From Otatea glauca (Eukaryota; Streptophyta; Magnoliopsida; Poales; Poaceae): 64,000 nt of DNA. The stretch spans positions 19,086,216 to 19,150,215 of the forward strand of contig CM070725.1 in assembly GCA_036346275.1 (NCBI GenBank), read 5' to 3'. The notes beneath the pieces are model-generated. The model was not told the origin of the DNA, ran no database searches, and saw nothing but the letters and a program-made list of their open reading frames with translations. Position numbers and translations under genes: made by a program. This document shows, one piece after another, positions 46,176-58,480 of the stretch. Every line of letters starts with the position of its first letter. The first letter of the stretch is position 1.

Positions 46176-48290
46176 ATGGGAGACTACGGCATGGATGACC
46201 GCTATCCGGGCCAGACGCGCAGTATCGAGGATGCCTCATACACTCCGGATGCACCGAGCTCGGATGCCGCTACCTCGGTGCATGCGGACGGGCGTCAGAT
46301 CCACACCAACACGCACCCGACATATCTATGCGGCCAAAGACGGGCGTCCATAGCCGGCAATGACGAGCGTGGTGCGGCAACATATGGACGTAACCGTCAA
46401 ATCGTTGACGGACATGAGGTAGTGTATGCCGCTTGCAAATCATCAATCTAAACTATCTGCACGTGCATGTGGTGGTACAGGTCATCTAAAGAGACACGCG
46501 GAGAATTACTTGAGGAAGATATCGACCGGACGGAGGCCGGGCGAGGGCGTGCAGACACAGCTCAACTTCAACACCGACGGTTTGGTAAGCACATGGGTAT
46601 ACAACGCCGACGTAGCTAGAGAAGAAATTGCACGTTACATAGTTACAGAGGATCTTTCGCTTAGAACGGGTGAGAGCTCTAATTTTGAGAGAATGGTGCA
46701 ACGTGGTTTTTGCCCGCAATACCAACATGTTAGTAGAAGAACAACTACACGTGATGTTAATAAAATGTTTACAACTAAACTAGAAATGTTAAAATGCACC
46801 TTTATGACGCTTAGTTTTTCATTCGCATTAACATCGATATATGGACTTCCTCTCACCAAAGAGCAAAGATATATTAGTATTGTTGCGCACTATCTAGATG
46901 ACGAGTACGTACTAAATAAAAGAGTTATAGGGTTTAGGCCAATCTCGGAGTCACACACCGGACATGCTATCGCTACTCGTATACTCGAGGTTGTTAATGA
47001 ATTTAAAATAGAAAGTAGAATTGTTTCCATTACTCTTGACAATGCATCAGCTAACACAACGGCTATGGAGCATCTCTCACCGCGCCTAGAGTCTTATATT
47101 GGAGGTTTTGTACTCCACCAGAGATGCGTATGCCATATTATTAATCTCATTGTACAGCAGGTATGCATGTAGTGAAACCTACTTTGGAGGGCATACGTAA
47201 TGCTATCGATTTTATTACTAATTCACCTGTGAAGTTTGCCCGCTTTGAGTACTGCAAGGCCAATAATATGGTACCAAGAAGATTCAACCTAGATATGAAG
47301 GTTAGATGGAACTCAACTTATACTATGCTGCAACGGTGCGAAGGCTACGAGCACATTATCACTGTCTTCGTCAACTGCAATAATGGTGAGGTATTGGTTA
47401 TCGACGCGATTGATAATTGTTAGTCATTTTCGTAATTTTTAAAAAAATTTACGACGCAACTAAAAATTATCCTGTTTATTACCCAACTTCTTGCTTAGTT
47501 ATCGAGTGGCTTTGGCTTATTGCTAATGCTTTTAAAGAAAATAGAGATAATTATGTTTTACGTTCCATTATAGAACCAATGGAGCAAAAAATTTTAAAAT
47601 ATTTTCAAGCTATTCCACATTTGTACTGTTTTGCTGTCATTTTGGATCCTCGGAGAAAATTTTCTGACTTGCAGGGCGCCTACGTGGGAATAGGTGAGAC
47701 ATTCGATCTTGATTTCTCCGAGGCCTATACTCATGTTTATAACGAGTTTTTCAGAGTTTTCGACAAATACTACGAGAAGTTTGGCACCAGAAGTGAAGCA
47801 CGAAGATCTACCTCAACAACGCAATAAGCACGAGGCGGTTCGATGGCTTCAAACATGTGGAAGAAGCTGAAAGGCAAATCTTCTCGTTCATCTTCCGAAA
47901 CGCCGAAAGGCACCACAATGGAATCCACGGGTAGAGATCAACCACTACCTCGACACGCCTTTAATGGAGTCCGAGCTTGACATGGATGAAGAAAATCAAC
48001 CTAACTTGCTTTTGTGGTGGAAGAATAACCAACGATTTACCCGTGCTATCCCATTTCGCACGGATGTACTTACTGATTCCGGTGTCCACCGTCTCGTCGG
48101 AATCCACTTTCGATTCGGTGGGAGGATACTTGAGCCAAGGAGGTCGCTCTCACACTGAGATGGTTGAGGCAATTACATGCCTCAAAGACCGGGCGCGCGA
48201 TCGAGGACACAACATCGCCAGAGGATCAGAGATCACTGACGCAGAGCGGACTTTGACAATCTCGACCTCGGGTAGTCTATGTATATAAAT
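46176..48290 (+). pseudogene. hAT transposase (BED finger, RICESLEEPER/Ac-like), frameshifted
   Basis: Parts appear in order but in changing frames. An N-terminal segment runs from ATG 46176. The end of a BED finger is LSARACGGTGHLKRHAENY (about 46450). The core frame to 47172 contains SIVAHYLDDEYVLNKRVIGF, SITLDNASANTTAMEHL and the HQRCVCHIINLIV motif. Then come KVRWNSTYTMLQRC (47163-47423), the frame 47417-47827 with YPTSCLVIEWLWLIANAF and a C-terminal dimerisation region (VSTVSSESTFDSVGG, about 48080; EMVEAITCLKD, about 48160). Frame or stop breaks lie near 46440, 47165, 47425, 47825 and 48030-48130. The protein would be a nuclear transposase; this copy is dead. Confidence 0.85.
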
Positions 48291-49125
48291 GTAGTTATCA
48301 GACTCTTTTCCATCGGGGTACCCCACACCGGGGTGTAAGGTTTTTAACGAGGCAGTAACTTTGTACATGTTCAAGATTTAATAAAATTTACTTCTTTTTC
48401 CCCCAATATTTGTGTCCATTGCTAGCAATACCGATATCTACACAGGATGTTTCTTTCGCATGCTTTCATTTAGTCATTGCTTTTGCGTGTACATTTCTTC
48501 TTGTCATTTATTTACTTACTTTGCTAATTTCTCCGAGATACACAAGAGAACGAATGCGTGTTCGCTAATAACGATCTAATTAATCGGCAATCATCAGAGC
48601 AAATCGAGCAATTTATCAGTAGCAAACAAGAGCAATTTATCGCAAAGAACTGCGCAAAGAATTTATCAGAGACAATATCGTACCTATTTATCGTAGCAAG
48701 ACCGCTTTATTAATCCGACCGCCGATTCGCCGATCCGACGGTTGGATGCCTATCAATCGCAAACTTGATAACCGTGGATCGCCAAGGATCTCTGCTCATG
48801 CGTGTTGCTCGATTGTAGATTTACATATTTATTTAATCAAGGTGGCTATACATTCGTTGTAATCAGTAGCATCGCAGACGACGCTACTACAAGCAAATTT
48901 GGGTCATTTCTCTCGCCGCAATAGTGTAAATGGATCGGGCCCGGTAAACGCACGACACTAAATAGGCACGGCGTAAATGGGCCGTGCTTGGGCTCGCTGG
49001 CGAAGCCGGCCGCAGACGCCCAAGACGGCGGCACGACGACGGCGCGCGCGACGCGACGGTTCCGCCCGAAGACGATGGGCCGTCGCCGGCGGCAAGACAA
49101 GACGACGCCCACCTCTAGGCTCGTG

Positions 49126-51409
49126 TGTTACTACGGACGGAAAAAATCGCTGAGATAAGCAGAAATTTTAATAGAGAGATGAAGTATTTTTCAAAAATTC
49201 CTTAAAAAACAAAAAACCTCAAGAAAGTTTTAAATATCTAAAAAATATATAATTTTTTTAAAAAATTTAAAAGTACTATAGCGATTATTGTTCCTGTACC
49301 TGCAGTTTCTACTGTGAACAGAAAGCACGTGTACCTCCCCGAAGAAGAATAATGAGTTATATACATTCCACATACAACACCTGCGCGACCAATGCACAAT
49401 AAATGCTCTCAAAATACCAAATATGCACTGTGCACTGTGCACATGAGGCAACTTCACATGAGTGTACATGCAAACGGGCTATTTTTATCAACCTTTGCTA
49501 GGCATACACAAAGGTGACGTGGATATGTATACGCCCAATGATTCAGTTTAATATCTTAATTAATTGAAAAGAATTATATTAAATATCAATAGGTGAATCT
49601 TTTTTCTTAACCAATCTTCGCTATATTTACATAAGAGGAAGAATCAATAGGAAAGGAATGAAGCCAAGAGGAAGAATCAACACTGAAAAAATCAGCCCAA
49701 GTCTGAACACGGAAAACAACATAATATTTTGAAGAATTCAATTCCAATTTATTTTTGTTTTTTATGTAGCAGGTGCAATACTGTAGCACTGGCTTACTGT
49801 ATCATGACAGTACTGTAGCGACCTAAAAATGCAATAAAAGTAGGTCCATTCTCTCCGTTGTAATCAAGTCTTCAATATTTAGAAATATATGTTCTTATTC
49901 TATAGTTTATGTGAGATACAATTTCACCTGCTAGAATTGGGAATTCATTATCTTGGCTCCGTCGATTATGCGATTGCCACAGTGATTGCTTAAACACGTT
50001 TACTCCACGTGAACGAGTAGACAAAAAGATCAAAGCATGTGATTGGATAAATTAAATGTCGCAGATAGCCGTAATAGAGCTGGTGATTAGTGATGTCATT
50101 TATTAGATTATATGAATTTAATTATCTCCCATCTTAGACCGTAAAGATTGGAAGAAAAAAAACCACCCTCGCATCAAAATGTCCTCAAGAAATCAGATTG
50201 CACTGCCCATAGGGGACCAGACCCCAGGTCACGTGGGTCTACTTCGATTGCATGTCTATGGAACCAAACTATCCAATGGATGCAGCTTTAGGATTCGTAT
50301 TGCTCAAAGAGAAGGTCATCTATTTTCCGTGTTTTGCTCGACAGCATCTGTCGTGGCGCCCATGCCGAATGGACCACGAGTCCACGACCAAGACGTATTG
50401 AGAAGTAGATGTCTGTTTAGCATAGCTCCAGCTCTTAGATTTTTGGAGTTAGTTGAATTTAGAGTAGATTGTAGTTTATTTTTGTGGAGCAGGAGAAAGG
50501 CTGCTCCTCGCGTGGAGCTACAACCCTGTTACGAAACTACTTTTGAAGTTAGGTAAAATTACCCGCAAAATACCCCTGAACAAAAGCTCCACGTGCCCTC
50601 GCCCGAACCCCGCACGCCCTCTCGCCTCCCTCACGCCATCTCGCCCAAAACCTAGCGCGACCTCAGCCCGGGACGGTGTCATCCGGTGTCCGTGATCGAC
50701 CTTGCCCCAGCGTCCTCCATGACAACCTCCCCCGGGCGTGGAGGATAAGATCCCCGACGAGGACAAGCTCCCCATAGTGTTGTCAGGTCCAAGAATTTCC
50801 GATTCCTTTCTGAATCCGAGTTGGTTTTCCTACGGACGATTTGCAGGTCCTAACAAGTGTCCTCCCCCAGGCATCATCCACGGCGTCCTCTCCACGGCGT
50901 GGACGACCTCGGCCCGACGACATCCTCTCTCACAACGGCTTGAAGGTCAGGTTCCCTTGCGATTTGCCTCTGCCCCCTTCTAATTTCCTAGAGCAAGTTA
51001 CTGTGTAGTGGTAGTATTGAAACAAATTTGATCGCACAAACCTTAGATCACTGAATAGTTTTGCATCATGTAAACACCAAGCTTGGACGTCGCCCACGCA
51101 AGATTCCTTAGCTGCAGATATCTAGAATATGGTTAGCACATTTGAACTAGAAACAATTAACAGTGTCTTGTGAGTTTATCCAAAAGAAAAGGAGCACATA
51201 CCTGCACTTGTCTAGCAACCAAATGCTGACATTAGTTCTTGACAACAGACTAGTGATAATGAAACAGATCACTTGTATGGTCTAAAAACATTACTGAAAT
51301 TATTTGGTCAACAAATGCATTAAAATAGAGAAGAAAAAAAACATAACGCTGGTTGATCAGTTTCTTGCACTAGATTGATATTACGAGAAAAATCATTATG
51401 GTTGAGCCA
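49126..51409. other. 2.3 kb without a recognised gene
   Basis: AT-rich sequence with a GC-richer part at 50180-50990 that carries short open frames on both strands (for example 50179-50556 +). None has recognised family features. Confidence 0.35.
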
Positions 51410-51418
51410 GAGCCATGC

Positions 51419-51603
51419 GGACAGGGATCATATGCAGTGTGAATGGGACTGTAGCAAAATCAATGTAGTTTTTACTGTATAAAAAAATACTGTAGAAACT
51501 GGTTTTTGGAGGATCTGAGAGATTGATTTCTGGATCGGACGGTTGTGTTGAATAGGGACCGCATAAGTGCAGTCCCCATTCACACTGCATTTGATCCGTG
51601 TCC
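51419..51603. mobile_element. Mutator-type MITE, 185 bp, with 9-bp target duplication
   Basis: Inverted ends GGACAGGGATCATATGCAGT on the left and the reverse complement of ACTGCATTTGATCCGTGTCC on the right pair over about 33 bp with few mismatches. Identical 9-bp duplications GAGCCATGC flank it (51410-51418 and 51604-51612), the Mutator hallmark. No coding capacity. Confidence 0.9.
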
Positions 51604-51904
51604 GAGCCATGCATAACGCCATGCCAAAAAAGCATAACGCTGGTTGATCATTTTTTCCTTTGTTCGTTTTCTCCACTTTCAGTTGAGATTGCCAAGCTAT
51701 CTTGTGTTGCTTACAGGGGTCGGGAGAGATCGCCGGGGATCTTTGTGGGACAAAGTCATCCGGATAATATTTAAGATTTTTTATAAAGTTAATTGTTTAA
51801 GTTTGTTTCACGCCCCTTGTCTTGAGTCCGCTATAAAAAAAACCATGTACCATTTATTTTAATCTTATTAATCTAATATATCATTTTAATATATCACTAC
51901 TAAT

Positions 51905-51943
51905 AACATAGCAATCTTATTAGATTAATAAGATTGCTATGTT
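51905..51943. repeat. Perfect 18-bp-arm palindrome
   Basis: AACATAGCAATCTTATTA (51905-51922) and its exact reverse complement (51926-51943) are separated by three bases. It could be a hairpin or the relic of an inverted duplication. Confidence 0.95.
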
Positions 51944-52315
51944 AGTTGCAAGATGATGAGGACATCATTACTATGGATACGTCAACACTTCGTTGGACCA
52001 ACTCCAATACGTCATCCATGAGTCAAGAAAATAGAGATATCAAATCCATCATGTTCTGCAATCCAATTCGGCCTTCAGATACCAGTTGAAGTAAAGCGAG
52101 TATAACTTTTGCATACTGTGTCCGATTGGAGAGTTCTTGTGCTTGATTGTAAGCTTACAACAATACCTTTCAAACGGATCTAGTCCCAGCCCTAGATTCA
52201 TTGTGGATTAGTCGGAATCATCGAAAAAATATTGAAAGACCATGTGGAGGTCTATCCCTGATGGTGATGAGTAATTGACTGTGGTTTAGCCTGTTGTGCT
52301 TGAATTTGAGTTTGA

Positions 52316-52665
52316 TCCGAGTGGTCAGGTCTTTGGTTGGTCGGAGACTGCTTGTCCGACCCAGAGTGGTCGTCTTTGGTTGGTCGGAGACCGCTTGTCC
52401 GACCCAGTGGTCGTCTTTGGTTGGTCGGAGACCGCTTGTCCGACCCGAGTGGTCCGAGCTTTGGTCGGTTGGAGACTACCATCCGACCCCGAGTGTTCGG
52501 ACGAAGACCAGTGGTCGACTCGAGTGGTCGGGAAGAAGACCGGTGGTCGGACCCGAGTGGTCGGGACGAAGACCGGTGGTCGACTCGAGTGGTCGGGATG
52601 GAGACCAGCGGTCGTGTCCGTGGTCGGGATGGAGACCGCTGGTCGGACCATGTGTGGTCGTGGTT
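52316..52665. repeat. Tandem repeats within the Copia 5' LTR
   Basis: About four units of GTCTTTGGTTGGTCGGAGAC and CGCTTGTCCGACCC, then about six units of GGTCGGGACGAAGACCGGTG-like sequence. The equivalent array is at 62480-62815 in the 3' LTR. The palindromic words GGTCGG/CCGACC could fold. Confidence 0.85.
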
Positions 52666-54149
52666 TTGCCGCCGATGAAGTGTATATCTTCTGTTGAGAT
52701 GGATATGTGTTGTTGGACATTGCTATGTGATGTGGTTTCCTTGTCTATGATGGTTGCGGGACTTTGGAGCTAGGTCATGGTGAGGCGAGGGGATCGGGAC
52801 TAGGCCGGGAGAGCCGAGGTCCGATGATCGTGGTGTCGCCAAAGATGACCGAGGCCGTGGAGTAGCCGCAAGCCAAGAAGACAAAGGAATGGATGAGATG
52901 CTAACTTGGAGCCGCTCGATCGAGGAGGACCGTTGGATCGCGGTCGGGAAGAGAGAGAAGCGGGTCAAGTTGGTATGCTTTGAACAGCGTGCAAAACCCG
53001 CTGTGTTGTTGGGTTTCGGTCGACCCATGCATAGCTGTGTGAGTGGGTAAAATCTCACCCTTGATGGAGTGCTCTAGGGTTTAGAGGCTCATCCAAGGGT
53101 GGTAGGTGTTCCTAGCTCGCTACTAGACAGGAGAGGGGTGTCTCCCCGGGACGTGGTGAGCAGTGAGGAAAGTCTACGTGAGTAGTTGAGAGTTGTTGAG
53201 AGGATGTGTAAGGATCAAATCACGGCTCTTGGATGTTGGCTTAGGATTGAAGCAAGATATCCAAGGGTGGGAATTGATCCTGTGTCACTATAAATAGAGG
53301 GGTAGGGCAGCCTTCCCTCTCTCAAGGTTCCGAGGTTTTGTCGCTCATTTGAGTTTTGCCCACTTTGTTGTGAGGCTTTGTAAACCTCCCTTCCGTAAAT
53401 GAAATGTTCTTCATCTATGTTCTTGTTTCATTTCCTTACGTATTTACATTACGCACTTAAATTTCATTATCTAAATTCGCATTTACTTACTTGCAATTTT
53501 CTTTACGTAATTTGGATTTGCCTCATCTCCTTCTACATGCTTCGAGTCTTTGTTGAAATTCATGATTGATGAACTCTTCTCTAGATTGGTGCTTTCAATC
53601 ATCTAGGCAATCATTGCGTTCTTGTTGCAAGTTTGTAAACTGTGTTCTTGAAGTGCGAACGTGTGACTTGCGTTCTTTAGTCCCGATTGGCTTCTCGTTC
53701 TTGTTGCCAAGGATGAAAGATTGTTGGATGAATCTTCTATAGATCATATCCCAATTATCTAGGCAATCTACAACCTCTTCTATTCAGCTTTGCAAGAAAC
53801 CAATTCCTGTGACTAGTTTTCAGATAGTGTTTCTATTTGTTTGAAGGGTTGTTTCTTCATGTACTTACTTGCTGTGATTTGTGTAGAGTCATCCAAGGAT
53901 ATTCTGATCATCAACTCTCACCAGCAAGTTAGGGGTGAAGTCCGTGTTCGTGACTCGCTTTTGGTGTTGCATTTGTTTAATCGAAAAGGGACGGAACCTT
54001 GGTATCAATTCCTTCGATTGATGATTGAAATAGGTTCTGACTTCCTTAGGGAGGTGCACACCAATTTTCCTGTTTTGGATCACCGATCAAAAGTTACATC
54101 GATTGCTTTTAAGATCGTGCTGATTTTACTGCTCATCGGCCCGGTCAGA

Positions 54150-54480
54150 TCGTTCATCCGACCTCGTAGGTCGGGCGATCGCTCATCGGTCGGGAGTACT
54201 CGCTCATCCGAACACTATTTCACCCGAGTATCGCTCATCCGACCTCTGCGATGGGAGTATCTGTTTAACCGACCTCCGCACGGAGTATCGCTCATCCATC
54301 TGGCATCGCTCACCCGAACATCGCTCATCCGACCTCTTCCGGCCGGGAGTTCGCTCACCCGACCACTTCCGGCCGGGAGTATCGCTCATCCGACCACTTC
54401 AGTCGGGAGTACTATTCATCCGACCAAGACTAACCACCGATTCGAAGATCTTATTCATCCGACTGAGCTACTCGACCAAA
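54150..54480. repeat. Second tandem repeat array in the Copia 5' LTR
   Basis: Roughly ten degenerate units of about 30-35 bp containing TCGCTCATCCGACC and CGGGAGTATCGC. Confidence 0.8.
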
Positions 54481-54656
54481 GGCGCTTTTTACTGCTCACC
54501 CTATCTTAAGCGGCCTGAGCCTCTGCTTTGAAATTGCCCGATCGATGGTTCGCTTCTTTCTTTCGGTCTTTTGGTGGATTGAATTCTAGGGGAGAATTTA
54601 TTCAAAATTTTATTTGGCTCCTATTCACCCCTCGTATGAGGATGTACTTTCTTTCA

Positions 54657-54671
54657 ATTGGTATCGAGCTT
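54657..54671 (+). other. Primer binding site of the Copia element
   Basis: ATTGGTATCGAGCTT directly follows the LTR. It equals the usual initiator-Met tRNA site TGGTATCAGAGC with one A missing. Confidence 0.8.
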
Positions 54672-54708
54672 GTTCGCTCTTTCTAGATCTTGACCGGTCT
54701 CAAGAGCC

Positions 54709-57030
54709 ATGGCGATGGACAAGTATTCCACCAAGCCTCCTATTTTCTCTGGAGTTGATTTTCCTTTTGGAAATCTCTGATGGAGTCGTACATCATCGCC
54801 TGTGGCTTCCGATATGGCGAAGGTGAAGCTCCGTGATGAGGTTCCGCCGATGAGAACGTCACGGTGGCAATATGGTCGACGTTGAGGCAAATGCTAAGGC
54901 AAGGAACATCCTCATACAGGCCTTAGTCGCAGTGAGTACGATAGGATTTCTCACCTTCGTTTCGCTCATGAGATTTGGGTGACCCTTGATGCTTACCATG
55001 AGGGCACTACCCAAATCAAGACGGTTCGACAGACTAATTCAAGCGTGAGTTCAACAAGTTTGAACAACAAGTCGGTGAGAGTCTTGACGAGTGCTTTGGT
55101 CGGTTTACAAAGATTCGAGCGACCTCCGAGCAAATGGTTGCATATACTCGACTCGGACAATGCTCGGCATTTCTTGACCGCGACTCGACCTTCGAGTCCG
55201 GGAGATGAAGGTGACCACCATCAAGGACACCACCGACTTATCGACTTTGACTCTTGACGGGCTTTATTCCCGCCTCAAGACTCATGAGATCGACGTCGTC
55301 TCGCGGAAGACGAAGTCTCGCCGATGGCTTTGGTCACCGATCCCATTGATCCTCTCTTTTCAATCTTCGTTGGTTTCTCTCTCTTCGCCTTTGTGAGCTA
55401 AGCGATGACCAAGCTGGAAAAATTTCGAGAAAATGAGCTTGCTCTTCTTGCTCGCAAATTTTCATATGCATACAAGAGAGTGAGAGAGAGGAAGAGAGGT
55501 GGATGATCACTGTTTGAGTGTGGTGGCCCCAACCACATTCGAGCAAACCGTCCCAAGCCGAGAAGGGCAAAACGAACAAGGCGGTTCGGGCAAGAACGAC
55601 TACACCGACAAGAACCGCAATAAGAAGGCCCCACTCGTGAGCCGCGAAGAAGAAGTACCGCAACTTTGCTAAGAACAAGAAGCTCTTTCACCGGTCCTCG
55701 CCAGACTTTGGACGACATCGAGCTCTCGACACGGAGAATCGAGCGATGCAAGCGAGGACGATCCGCAAGAGAAGGTGAAGGGCAACGATGACTTCTCGGC
55801 AAGATGTGCTTCATGGCAGCGCCATTGAAGTAAGCGACTCGAGCAGATAAATGACACGGATGAGGTACCCACCACGACGAGTTAAATGTCATACAGTAAA
55901 TTAGGCAAGTTTCATGCTAAGGCTAGGTCGAGGTGTTCTGAGTTAGAGAAGGAAGTAGGTACCTTGACTCGGGAGTTAGCTTCACTTAGATCTTCTCCCT
56001 CCCGAGTCACTGATGACTGTGTTCTCTGTGATGCTGTTCTTGTGGAGTTGGAGAACCTAAGGACCATACATGATAGTGTGCTTGCTGAACTTGATGGTCT
56101 TAGGATGAAGAATGCTAGCACTAGTTCTATTGATGATATTTCTGTAGAAGCTAGTTTTCTTAATGCTCACTCTACTCCCTTTTGTGCTAAGTGCCCTAAA
56201 TTGCTTTCTGAAATTGATGCCATGAGCGAACACCTTAGAAAGCTTTCTGCTAGAAACAATGAACTTGAATCACATGCTTCTAAGGATCTAGTCAGCTCAT
56301 GTGAGGGCTGTAAGCAATTAAAACTTGACAATGAAACCCTGAATGTCAAGTGTGCTAAACTTGCTAAGGACTTACTAGATAAGTCACAAAAATATTGCTT
56401 ATGCGATGTAATCGAGATTGTGGGGACTTGGATAAAATCCATGTCGAGCTTAGGAAGAAATTAGAAGACCAAGCCCATAGAATTAGAAATGCGTCTATGC
56501 GTTTCTTGTGAGGCCCTCAAGATTGAGGCAGCCGTCTTTGAGGAGAAAATGCACGTACGAGAGAGCTCATCTTTCCGGTTCTTCTTCTTCTTCCCCGCTC
56601 TTCTTGTGCTTCTTTCTTCCGAGATTGCCAAGATCTTATGAGCACTCTCGAGAAGTTTGTTGGAGGCAAGAAGAAGCTTAATCTCATTCTAGACCAATCT
56701 AAGATCACAGATTTAATCGTGGTCTAGGATTTGACTACTTGGAGCACGCTAGGCACATCCTCCTACCATTGTGCGTGCATCCAAGAGTGGTGAGATTGTG
56801 GTAGCTCCTGTGGTGAGCACCACTGTGTTCAGTCTGTTGGTGTGGTCCATGGGACTTCGACCGTAAGGATGCTTCTCCTATTGCTTACGCCTCTAGCAAG
56901 GCGGTATACATGCACCTTCTGTAAGAAGGATGGTCACCTAGTAGATTTTTGCTTTAGGCGCGCCAAGATCACTCGGCGTGATCGTGTTGTCGCTCTTAGG
57001 GGTATTCGTGGTCATCCCGCACTTTGAGTG
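54709..57030 (+). pseudogene. Copia gag with coiled-coil extension and zinc knuckle, frameshifted
   Basis: Starts at ATG 54709 (MAMDKYSTKPPIFSGVDFPF) and soon loses frame at about 54770. A long open part at 55886-56464 encodes a Leu/Glu/Lys-rich coiled coil (ELEKEVGTLTRELASLRSS, HLRKLSARNNELESH) as in SIRE-type gag. A CCHC zinc knuckle, CTFCKKDGHLVDFC, lies at about 56911-56952. Numerous one-base shifts prevent a full protein. Confidence 0.8.
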
Positions 57031-57379
57031 CTCCTAAGACACACACCGCTTCTAGACAAAGTTAGAGAGTCGCTGCTTTTGGGCAAAGGCCCGGACTTGG
57101 TTTTCATGTTGGTTCTTCAATTTTAGTCTTGGAGCTGTTCAGTAGTCGATCTTTCCGCCGTCCTCTTGATATTCCTCGCTCTTCCCATCGAGGTAGATAT
57201 CACGGCGTGAGGTGTTTTCTCGGTAGGAGATTCAGCACCTTCACCGGGTGGTTCGGCTTTTGCACCACTAGCAGCCAACCCGCTTTTGACTCCTAGATCA
57301 TCTACCGTAGCCGCTCGATCGTGTGATAGTTAAGCGGCAGAGAGACACTCGAGTCCACCGCTTCGTGGATCGGTACTGA

Positions 57380-58480
57380 GGCGCCATGTGGTTCAAGATT
57401 GGGTTCCCAAGTCTTCACTCTATCCCAAGATCGAGTCATCTTTTCTCTTATGTCTTGATCGGGTTGGTCGATGGGGAAGGGAGATGTTTGGATTGTTGAC
57501 TCGGTTGTTCTCGCCATATGACCGGAGATTCTCGATGGTTCTCTTCCTAGTCCGAGCCCCGGTGATGAGTTAATCACTTTTGGGGATGCATCTTCGTAGA
57601 GTCATTGCTAAAGGTACCATCTGCATTAACCAAAATTTCATTCTTAAAGATGTTGCCTTAGTAAGTAAGTCGCAATACAACCGCTCTCTGTTTCTCACTT
57701 ATCGATGACTCTTTCGAGGTAAGCTTCAAGAGTAATGTCTGCAGAATCCTTGATTCATCGGGAGGGTTAGTTTATGGATTTCTAGATTTGGGAGAGTCTT
57801 TCATGCTGATTTTTCGCTTCTTCCGAGACTCTCTTCGATGTTTGATTGCTTCGAGTCCCGTGATCTCTCCTTCCGCATAAGAGACTTGGCCACATTGGTT
57901 TTGATCATTTGACCGAGTTAGCGTACCACGATCTCATTCGGGTCCGCTAAACTCAAGATGGTCAAAGACTTAGTTTGCTCTCCTTGCCGACATGGCAAGA
58001 TGGTTATCGCTTCTCATCCTCCAACACCGTAGTGATGACTCGATGCACCAGACAGCTTTTACATATGGACACCGTTGGTCCGGCTAGAGTGCATCGGCAG
58101 GAGGGAAGTGGTATGTTCTTGTCATCGCTGACGATTTTTCTAGATACTCTTGGGTATTCTTCATGGCCTCAAAGGATGAGACTTTTTCTCACTTCAGGGT
58201 TTGGTCAAGAGGTTGTCTATTGAGCTCCCTGTGCATTACGAGCTATACGCAGTGATAATGGCACGGAGTTCAAGAATTCCTACTTTGAGAGCTTTTGTGT
58301 GGAGTCCGGTTTAGAGCATCGTTCTCTTCTCCCTACGCCTCGCAGAATGGCGAGTGGAAAGGAAGAACAGACCACAGTTGAGATGGCTGTGACGATGCTA
58401 GATGAGTATAGTACTCCTAGGAAGTTTTGGGTGAGGCTATAGCTACCGCTGCCATGTGTCTAATCGCGTGTTTTTGAGAG
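57380..58480 (+). pseudogene. Copia protease and integrase, frameshifted
   Basis: The protease active-site segment WIVDS followed, one frame over, by RHMTGDSRWFSSL lies at about 57495-57545. A pre-integrase segment (FDCFESRDLSFRIRDLA) is at about 57840-57890. The integrase core has LLHMDTVGPARVH (about 58050) and SDNGTEFKNSYFES (about 58250), which contains a catalytic Asp. The frame changes every 50-200 bp. Confidence 0.8.

Larger units (their letters stand above)
44469..49117 (+). mobile_element. hAT DNA transposon, 4.65 kb, with 8-bp target duplication
   Basis: Flanked by identical 8-bp duplications GGCTCGTG (44461-44468 and 49118-49125), the hAT signature. The left end starts TAGTCTCAGGC and the reverse complement of the right end starts TAGAGGTGGGC. 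These short imperfect inverted ends are of the TAG...GGC hAT kind. Both end regions are GC-rich. Inside are a purine-rich GC block (44990-45480), a tandem repeat (45540-45910) and a frameshifted Ac/RICESLEEPER-like transposase (46176-48290). It cannot move by itself, but its ends could in principle be used by a related transposase. Confidence 0.9.
52233..54656 (+). repeat. 5' LTR of the Copia element (2.4 kb)
   Basis: Runs from TGAAAGACCATG to GTACTTTCTTTCA. A TATA box, CTATAAATAGAGG, is at about 53288, so transcription should start near 53320. Two internal repeat arrays are present (52316-52665 and 54150-54480). Confidence 0.9.

Noticed and set aside
52294..52773. Open frames of 113-159 codons rich in Val, Gly, Arg and Trp, and their counterparts at 62459-62925.
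   Set aside because: These are translations of the GGTCGG tandem repeats in the two Copia LTRs and appear in all frames.
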